From an uncultured Lachnospiraceae bacterium (GTDB lineage Bacteria > Bacillota > Clostridia > Lachnospirales > Lachnospiraceae): a stretch of DNA of 12,223 nt. Within the stretch, counting starts at the first letter, position 1. The number at the start of each line of letters is the position of its first letter. Position numbers and translations under genes: made by a program. The DNA lies in NCBI GenBank assembly GCA_910579085.1, contig CAJTRU010000090.1:1-12223 (forward strand), given 5' to 3'. Shown here piece after piece: positions 6,846 through 12,223 of the stretch. Below the pieces are notes generated by a model that saw only the letters and a program-made list of their open reading frames with translations, had not been told where the DNA came from and searched no databases.

Positions 6846-8329
6846 TAAAAAATCTCACAGCCAGGGAGACTGGAATTTAAAATTCCAATCTCCTTTTTTG
6901 TTATATTTGTATTAGTAAGATTGAGTGTTTTAAGATTATATAATCCGCAAAGCATATTTATATTTTTCAAATTGTAATTGCCTGATAAATCCAGGCTGTT
7001 AAGGGATGTTAAAGAAGCAACAGGTGATAAGTCAGTTATATTGTTATATGGTAATACAAGTATTTTAAGATTATATAACATTTCCAAAGGAGACAGGCTG
7101 GTAATAAAGTTATCCGCAAGGTATAATTCTTCAAGGTAAGTATAGTATATTAAATTATCTAAATTATCAATGTTATTAACATTTGCATATAGAATTGTTA
7201 ATTTAGAACAGGAAAACTTTGCATTATGTGGATTTGGAAGTGAAGAAATACCTGTTCCGCTAATGTCAATTTCACTAATTTCTTCTATTTTGTCAGAGTT
7301 ATTTATACTTTGCTTGTTTATGCTTTGGGAAATATTAGTGGCTGTATGTATATTATTTAATGTATAATATCTAAATATAGAAAAAATAAAAATTACACAT
7401 GTTACAGCTATTAGGACTATATATCCAAAATGTGTCCTGGAGTTTTTTTTATTAATATTATATATCTGGTTATTTACTAATGAGGTTCTTAAATAATATA
7501 ATGGATGTTGCAAATCTGTAATATATAAACTGTAGTTATATATATTATCAAATAGTTCCAAAGAACTTAATGCCTGTTTTATTTCATTAAATGTGGAAAA
7601 TCTTTCACTAGGATTAACAGAACATCCTTTTAAAATTATATTGTATAATTCTTCTGGAATATTATCTTTAATATTTCCATCAGGGTTATTGCAGTCTTGT
7701 GTATAGCCATTATTGCAAAGTGTAAATAAAAGGCATGAAAAAATATAAATATCTGATAAAATATCTGGTGTTTTTCCTTGTATTATTTCAGGAGGAGTAT
7801 ATCCAGGAGTAGTCCTTACAGATACTTTTTTACTATTAAATAACAAGGCAGAAGAAAAATCACCAAGACAATAAGAACCATTATTATTTAAGTAAATATT
7901 TGAAGGAGTGCAGTCCATATGTAGAATTTTATTTGAATGGAGGAGAACTAAGGAGCATGAAATATCAGAAGCTATATTTAAAATATCAGAAATCTGTATT
8001 CCATTACTGCATATTAATTCTGTTAAATTAACCAAATATTCATATACTATGTAATAATTGTTTTTATATTGGATAATTTCTAAAGGGTTTTGTATATATG
8101 GGCTGTTTATCATCTGGATTTTTTTATAAATGCTTTTGTTAAATAATTCTTTGTTAATAATTTTTAATACCCTTTTACTTTCATTATTACGTATTTCAGC
8201 AGAACCGGTGTTATGGTTAATAATGTATATCGGTGAATAGCCAGAACTATCCAAAATATCTGTAATATTCCAGTTATTTTGTAATTGTGGTGGAAGTGGC
8301 GGATATAAAATATTAAAATTTTTATTCAA
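6842..8329 (-). CDS. Membrane kinase-like protein with extracellular leucine-rich repeats
   Basis: A 495-residue protein with a plant-receptor-like layout. Residues about 20-260 form a Ser/Thr protein kinase-like domain: VLK with Lys56, HMDCTPSN (137-144), GDFSSA (156-161), TPGYTPPE (174-181) and SDIYIFSCLLF (192-202). Basic residues 294-300 precede one membrane helix (about 301-319), placing the kinase inside and the C-terminus outside. A polar linker leads to about five 22-residue leucine-rich repeats (377 onward, unit starts near 377, 399, 421, 443, 466), of the internalin type. The motifs are eroded: HRD is HMD, the catalytic-loop Lys is Thr141, DFG is DFS, and the glycine loop is poor. 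Asp139, Asn144 and Asp157 remain. Activity is therefore uncertain. The start is TTG with AAAGGAGA (8336-8343) six bases upstream. It lies 31 bases behind the Ig-like gene, likely one operon. Confidence 0.85.
   Translation of the reverse strand: MNKNFNILYPPLPPQLQNNWNITDILDSSGYSPIYIINHNTGSAEIRNNESKRVLKIINKELFNKSIYKKIQMINSPYIQNPLEIIQYKNNYYIVYEYLVNLTELICSNGIQISDILNIASDISCSLVLLHSNKILHMDCTPSNIYLNNNGSYCLGDFSSALLFNSKKVSVRTTPGYTPPEIIQGKTPDILSDIYIFSCLLFTLCNNGYTQDCNNPDGNIKDNIPEELYNIILKGCSVNPSERFSTFNEIKQALSSLELFDNIYNYSLYITDLQHPLYYLRTSLVNNQIYNINKKNSRTHFGYIVLIAVTCVIFIFSIFRYYTLNNIHTATNISQSINKQSINNSDKIEEISEIDISGTGISSLPNPHNAKFSCSKLTILYANVNNIDNLDNLIYYTYLEELYLADNFITSLSPLEMLYNLKILVLPYNNITDLSPVASLTSLNSLDLSGNYNLKNINMLCGLYNLKTLNLTNTNITKKEIGILNSSLPGCEIFY
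6865..6899 (+). terminator. Terminator for cdd-pdp, inside the opposite gene
   Basis: The arms 6865-6878 and 6880-6893 pair at all but one position and are followed by six T (6894-6899). It lies 20 bases past the pdp stop and within codons for residues 479-489 of the convergent kinase gene, so coding and terminator function are overlaid. Confidence 0.75.
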
Positions 8330-8335
8330 AATGCT

Positions 8336-8343
8336 TCTCCTTT
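8336..8343 (-). promoter_or_regulatory. Ribosome binding site supporting the TTG start
   Basis: On the minus strand AAAGGAGA lies six bases before the TTG at 8329-8327. No in-frame ATG is well placed nearby, so TTG is the most likely start of the LRR kinase gene. Confidence 0.7.
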
Positions 8344-8360
8344 AATATATAAAAATTAAG

Positions 8361-9029
8361 TTACACAACTTTCACTGGACATGCCGCTTTAACAGTTCCA
8401 TTTTTAATCATTATTATAATAGTTGTAAATCCCTTTTTAATTGCTGTTAATTTATTATTCTTATAAACGGCAATAGCATTATTATTACTTTTACAAACTA
8501 TACCAGTATGTGAAGCTTTTGCTGGATTAGTTTTAAATAAAATATTTTTAGAAGTGCCTGCTTTTATCTTAATAAAGTGGTTTTGGAATTCTATCTTTGT
8601 TATAGTATCTGGATTTTGTTTTTTATAAGTTTTTTTTGTGGATGTTTTTTTTCTGGTTTTATTAAAGTCTTTTTTATGTGGTTTATCAGTGGAAATAATA
8701 TTTTTATTTGTATCTTTACTATAATTATTTTTTTCCTTATTATCTGTACTTTTATCCTTATTGAAATCTGTATTACTATAACTGTGTTTAGGCTTTGGAT
8801 TATTATTTATATTAATATCCTGGCTGATGTCTTTTTGGGTATTTTTATTTTTCCTATTCTGGTTGTTATCTGCTTTATTATCTATATTATATGTATGATA
8901 TGGATTATTTTCTTTATTGCCTGATGGTATTGTAAAAGTATTACCTGATACATAACAGTAGCTTGCAGCAGTTATTAATGCAGAAATAGCATTGATTAAT
9001 AAAAATATTAAAATAAGCGTTCTTTTCAT
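8361..9029 (-). CDS. Exported Ig-like (Big_2) protein with a Lys/Asn-rich stalk
   Basis: A 222-residue protein in three parts. Residues 1-24 are a short basic start and a hydrophobic helix, either a signal peptide or an N-terminal anchor. Residues about 35-140 are a low-complexity linker of Lys, Asn, Asp, Thr and Ser. Residues about 142-222 resemble a bacterial Ig-like group 2 (Big_2) domain: TKIEFQNHFIKIKAGTS, then NNAIAVYKNNKLTAIKKG and a final VKAACPVKV strand. Such domains occur in surface adhesins and polysaccharide-binding proteins. No sortase motif or lipobox is visible, so attachment would be by the N-terminal helix. The ribosome binding site is GGAAGGGG (9041-9048) about 11 bases upstream. 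The start of the LRR kinase gene follows 31 bases later, suggesting a shared function at the cell surface. Confidence 0.78.
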   Translation of the reverse strand: MKRTLILIFLLINAISALITAASYCYVSGNTFTIPSGNKENNPYHTYNIDNKADNNQNRKNKNTQKDISQDININNNPKPKHSYSNTDFNKDKSTDNKEKNNYSKDTNKNIISTDKPHKKDFNKTRKKTSTKKTYKKQNPDTITKIEFQNHFIKIKAGTSKNILFKTNPAKASHTGIVCKSNNNAIAVYKNNKLTAIKKGFTTIIIMIKNGTVKAACPVKVV

Positions 9030-9319
9030 TTAGTGCTTAACCCCTTCCTTAAAAATAATTATTAGTACAGCAAGATATTTATTAATAACTATTGTAACTT
9101 TTTATATATTATAAATCTATTGTAAAAATTACTAAAATTTATAACATTTTATCTACATATGTGATAACGTGCATGATAATATAATTATATTTTTAGTAGA
9201 AAATAATCCATAAGTTTTATGAAATAACAAAAAGTCCAGAAAAATTTTTCTGGACTGTCTGTTATTCAAATGGATATTCATAATCTGCTTTGATATTTAT
9301 TTAACGAGGTTAAAAATTT
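9030..9319. other. Intergenic region between the 838-residue gene and the Ig-like gene
   Basis: This 290-base stretch carries no gene. It holds the terminator at 9224-9265 and, on the minus strand, a TATAAT at 9108-9113 that may be the -10 of the Ig-like/LRR-kinase unit; no clear -35 hexamer stands before it. Nothing else is recognised. Confidence 0.5.
9224..9265 (-). terminator. Terminator of the 838-residue gene
   Basis: A 24-base perfect palindrome (9233-9256) with outer arms ATAACA and TGTTAT (9224-9229, 9260-9265) across a three-base internal loop. Read on the minus strand, the stem is followed by TTTTTGTTATTTC, a good intrinsic terminator 55 bases beyond the stop codon of the gene at 9320. 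Confidence 0.8.
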
Positions 9320-11836
9320 TTAATTAGATACGTAACTTACAAATACATATCCTGCATTTTTAAATATTCTGTCAGCATTGATAATTGATGTTGTGGTTTT
9401 TTGCATTGTATCTGGGTCCATCCATGTTACGGTTGATGAAGTATAGCCAATTATTAATACGGCATGTGAATTGTCTAACATTCCTATTACTGGTTTTTCT
9501 CCGCTTACAAAGTATAATATTTCATCAAGTGTACAACCTGTAAGGTTTACTGGCTGGTCAAGATATTTTGAAAGCATTGATATTATGGATTTTCCTTTTA
9601 ATTCATTAACAGATACTGTGTGCTGTGCTGCCTGTAAAAGCATCTGGGTACATGCTTTTACACTAGATATCCGGTTTTCTGGGTATGATATATTGGAAAG
9701 TTCTTTTGAAAGAAATTTACCACCACGTTCCCAGACTATATGGGATTTATTATCCATTACAACACCCATTTGTTCATCTGCAAGCTGTATAGCAGCCGCA
9801 GGGTCTGCCATACTTGTTGTAATGCCACCATATGCATAAATATAGTATTTTTCTATATTACTTCCAGTATTCTTTAAATGAAGTGTAGTATTTTCAGTAA
9901 CCATTACATATTCTGTGGCGTCTGTAGATGGTTTTTTCTCAAGTAAAAATCCAGCAGGAAGTGAAATATATTTTTCTGTTAAGGCTTTATCAGTAACACG
10001 TGTTGTTATATTTACTGATGGTTTCTTATTGTTTTTCTGGTTCATTATATCATCATTTGGTGCTGGTTTGAACTTGTCATTAACTTTCTTAACTCTTTTA
10101 AGCCTTATTACATTATTATCTACAGTTGCATTTGTTACATATATATTTTTATTTTTATATTCACGCAGTATATTTCCATTACAATCTGATATAACAAGTT
10201 TATATGCAGGTTTTACTATTTCACCATTTGTTGCTTCATAAATATCTTTATTTCTTACATAACCATATACTATATTAGAGTCTATTGTACCAAGAACAAC
10301 AATACTCTGTTTTTTCTTAGATGAAACAACAAGTTTTTTTGAAGTGTCAAGGTTTAATATTGTTATATTGCCAGCATATTTTGAATTAGAGGCATCAGAC
10401 CATACAAAGCACTTTGCTTGTTCCAACATGACAAAATTATCTTTTGTAGCATTTTCTGTAAGTATTTCATATCTTTTGGAAGCTATATTATAAGCATATA
10501 CTACATCATTTAATGAGAAGTAAAATATATTTTTATTGTTTACATAACAAAAACTGCCAAGGTCTTGTTCAAGCTGTTCATATGTTGTTGAAAGGGGTAT
10601 ATATACACGTTCTGTAATTCTGTTATCTTCTGGGTTATAATCATAAAGGATTATTCCAACCCTGCCTTCATAATCACCACTGTTAATATAGCCATATACA
10701 AGAAAGCTTATCGTGCCATCATCATTTAATTTAAGTATTTTAATATTATGCTGGTCATATTTTTCACGTGTTAAATCTTTCTTTTTATTTTCAAATGAAA
10801 ATACTTTATGCAGTTTATATTCAGGTAGATTATAATACCATAATGAACCATTTCTAACAAATGCAAATTTTTTGTTTTTGTCACTTGATGTTATTTCTAA
10901 ATCTTCTGCATTAGAAATACCAATTTTAAGTTCATTTTTCTTTACTGAAATAAATTTTGGGTTAAATAATGCTTCCATTGACCTTTTGAAATTAAGCAGG
11001 TACATACGGCTGCCAGAGTATCTTATACGATAAAATTCTTTAATAAAGTATGTTTCTGTTCCTGTAGGAGTTTCTGCTTTAACATAATATTTTTGTTCTA
11101 TAGCAGCGGTTTCTATATTTATTTCTTTTATAACTGGTATTATATCTGTAAGTTTTTTTGGTTTTAATTTACCCCATGTAATAAGGTTATAACTTGAGTT
11201 AATTGTTACATTTGCAAATGTTGAATCATCTCCCGCATTTGGTTCAAGGTAATTAGTAATATTAAAGTCCTTTCCATTATTAAATGTGGCTTCATGGAAA
11301 CTTTTTACAAAATCAAGTTTTTCTTTTAGGAAAAAATCACTTTCATAATATTTAATCCTCGTATAGAAATTTATCTTTTTACTAAGGTTAGTTGTAAGGG
11401 TTATTTGCAGGCCATATTCTGTACTTGTGTCAAGTGCTTCTGTAATTTTTAATTTTATTATTTTATCTTTTTTATCAGAATTAAAAGCAGTGAGTGTATT
11501 AGTTTCAATTATTTTATTGTTTAATATATCACGTAATTCAAAACTTAATTTTTTAATTTTGGTTTCGTTTTCTGTAATTTTTACTTGGAAAGATTTTGAA
11601 GTATCTAGCGGAGTTATTGACTCCCTTATATTTCCGCTGTCAAGTTCACTACTATATCCATGTATTGTATTAACAGTGTATTTGCCTAACTGTAATGAGA
11701 TAACTGGAAAAGTTGAATCCTGTAAACTTGTTGCAATAGTTTTTCCTGCTGTAGCGTCTGGTATTTCATCTTTAAAAATAAATATAGAAAAGCCAAAAAT
11801 AAACAACAGGGCTATAAATTTATATATGTGTTTCAC
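9320..11836 (-). CDS. Large exported or anchored protein with a C-terminal C39-like cysteine-peptidase domain
   Basis: An 838-residue envelope protein that I do not recognise as a named family. Residues 1-21 are a basic start and hydrophobic helix; no lipobox cysteine follows. Residues about 40-300 look beta-rich. Residues about 320-560 carry repeating strand patterns ending in aromatic residues (LWYYNL, VVYAYNI, KYAGNITILNL), suggestive of a beta-propeller. The C-terminal domain (about 720-838) resembles peptidase C39-like folds: Cys729, His791 in HAVLIIGY, and Asp807 in WMDPD form a plausible triad. The usual QCGP around the cysteine is absent (KACTQML), so it may be a divergent peptidase or a binding relic. 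The start is GTG with GGAGG (11843-11847) six bases upstream. It appears to be transcribed alone, with its own promoter and terminator. Confidence 0.75.
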   Translation of the reverse strand: MKHIYKFIALLFIFGFSIFIFKDEIPDATAGKTIATSLQDSTFPVISLQLGKYTVNTIHGYSSELDSGNIRESITPLDTSKSFQVKITENETKIKKLSFELRDILNNKIIETNTLTAFNSDKKDKIIKLKITEALDTSTEYGLQITLTTNLSKKINFYTRIKYYESDFFLKEKLDFVKSFHEATFNNGKDFNITNYLEPNAGDDSTFANVTINSSYNLITWGKLKPKKLTDIIPVIKEINIETAAIEQKYYVKAETPTGTETYFIKEFYRIRYSGSRMYLLNFKRSMEALFNPKFISVKKNELKIGISNAEDLEITSSDKNKKFAFVRNGSLWYYNLPEYKLHKVFSFENKKKDLTREKYDQHNIKILKLNDDGTISFLVYGYINSGDYEGRVGIILYDYNPEDNRITERVYIPLSTTYEQLEQDLGSFCYVNNKNIFYFSLNDVVYAYNIASKRYEILTENATKDNFVMLEQAKCFVWSDASNSKYAGNITILNLDTSKKLVVSSKKKQSIVVLGTIDSNIVYGYVRNKDIYEATNGEIVKPAYKLVISDCNGNILREYKNKNIYVTNATVDNNVIRLKRVKKVNDKFKPAPNDDIMNQKNNKKPSVNITTRVTDKALTEKYISLPAGFLLEKKPSTDATEYVMVTENTTLHLKNTGSNIEKYYIYAYGGITTSMADPAAAIQLADEQMGVVMDNKSHIVWERGGKFLSKELSNISYPENRISSVKACTQMLLQAAQHTVSVNELKGKSIISMLSKYLDQPVNLTGCTLDEILYFVSGEKPVIGMLDNSHAVLIIGYTSSTVTWMDPDTMQKTTTSIINADRIFKNAGYVFVSYVSN

Positions 11837-11873
11837 TTTAATCCTCCATTTTGTTTATATGCATAATACGTAT

Positions 11874-11902
11874 AGTATAATGTTTTTAAAAGAAAAAAAC
11901 AA
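11874..11902 (-). promoter_or_regulatory. Promoter of the 838-residue gene
   Basis: On the minus strand TTGTTT (11897-11902) and TATACT (11874-11879) are 17 bases apart. The right-hand repeat begins nine bases upstream, so the repeat end abuts this promoter. Confidence 0.5.
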
Positions 11903-12061
11903 CACTTGTGGAGGATAATTTGCAGTTATCTTTTGTTGGTTTACGGACACAGGGTTTCTGGTGTTCCACTAAATTATTCCATTCCAGGGCACGCTTCCGC
12001 TACGCCAATATAAAACAATGTCATTTAGTTAAGGGAGATGCTGGAATTTAATAATTACTGA

Positions 12062-12222
12062 AGCTGGCAAATCCAAAGTGTCTTACATGAACAAAGCACG
12101 TTCTCACTTGGACTCGCACGCAATGGTGCATAAAGCCCCTATGTTCCGTAGGAACATAGGGGCTTAAACACCAGCGGCTTCGTACAGCTTGTTCATGTAA
12201 GCACATTTGGAATTTGCCAGCT
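12062..12222. repeat. 160-bp nested palindrome with ~33-bp arms
   Basis: The left arm 12062-12094 and right arm 12189-12222 are reverse complements apart from a few mismatches and short indels. Inside, TGGTG (12124-12128) pairs CACCA (12169-12173), and 12133-12147 pairs perfectly with 12151-12165 around a 3-base loop. No transposase is encoded. The form fits a miniature inverted-repeat element or a structured RNA. Confidence 0.75.
12133..12165. repeat. GC-rich hairpin, 15-bp perfect stem
   Basis: Perfect 15-base arms enclose the loop GTA. No T-tract follows on either strand, so it is unlikely to be an intrinsic terminator and more likely the core of the repeat element. Confidence 0.75.
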
Positions 12223-12223
12223 A

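Larger units (their letters stand above)
11911..12223 (+). repeat. Modular repeat, right copy
   Basis: No gene is visible. The unit starts with GGATAATTTGCAGTTATC (11913-11930), exact with the minus strand of 153-171. It continues through blocks shared with the left copy: 11945-11970, 11986-12000, 12021-12034, 12051-12060 and the exact 19-base block 12064-12082. The last part (12062-12222) is a nested inverted repeat around a GC-rich hairpin. Between the exact blocks the two copies differ by many substitutions and length changes, as expected for an old dispersed family. The unit may continue beyond the right edge. Confidence 0.75.

Noticed and set aside
10760..10775. parS-like sequence with the CACGTG core
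   Set aside because: It matches parS at only 12 of 16 positions, with mismatches in the right half-site, and lies inside coding sequence.
11427..11918. 163-codon open frame on the plus strand
   Set aside because: It overlaps the start of the 838-residue gene in antisense and runs across its promoter into the repeat; it has no family resemblance.
1..12223. CRISPR array, tRNA or rRNA genes
   Set aside because: I found no regularly spaced direct repeats and no recognisable tRNA or rRNA sequence.
11911..12223. Insertion sequence with a transposase
   Set aside because: Inverted repeats are present but no transposase reading frame, intact or broken, can be seen in the window.

Overview
The window looks like a chromosomal segment of a low-GC Gram-positive bacterium, most likely class Clostridia and plausibly Lachnospiraceae. 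The basis is the AT-rich coding sequence with strong AGGAGG-type ribosome binding sites, a Soj/Spo0J partition pair with consensus TGTTTCACGTGAAACA parS sites, and a DUF4446-type gene behind parB. Two parS copies suggest the replication origin is near. I could not test the taxonomy.

Layout. 1-420 holds no credible gene; it carries pieces of a modular repeat on the minus strand. A hairpin (486-525) and a promoter-like site follow, then two parS sites (611-626, 655-670) directly ahead of parA. parA, parB and a membrane-anchored DUF4446-like gene run on the plus strand to a bidirectional terminator (3076-3107). Facing them on the minus strand is a two-gene unit: a family 2 glycosyltransferase, then a small (p)ppGpp synthetase. 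A divergent intergenic region (4892-5088) drives that unit one way and a pyrimidine-salvage pair the other way: cytidine deaminase, then pyrimidine-nucleoside phosphorylase.

The right half is a minus-strand cell-envelope block. An 838-residue exported or anchored protein ends in a degenerate papain/C39-like Cys-His-Asp domain. It is followed by a terminator and then a two-gene unit: an exported Ig-like (Big_2) protein on a long Lys/Asn-rich stalk, and a protein with a cytoplasmic kinase-like domain, one membrane helix and an outer leucine-rich-repeat domain. The kinase gene and the phosphorylase gene converge and share the four bases of their overlapping stop codons. The window ends (11911-12223) in a second, oppositely oriented copy of the modular repeat.

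How the genes may work together. parA, parB and parS form a complete chromosome segregation locus. The two salvage enzymes act in sequence on pyrimidine nucleosides. The most unusual part is the Ig-like protein plus LRR receptor-like kinase, which has the layout of a surface sensor and whose catalytic motifs are eroded. The flanking modular repeats are the second unusual item.
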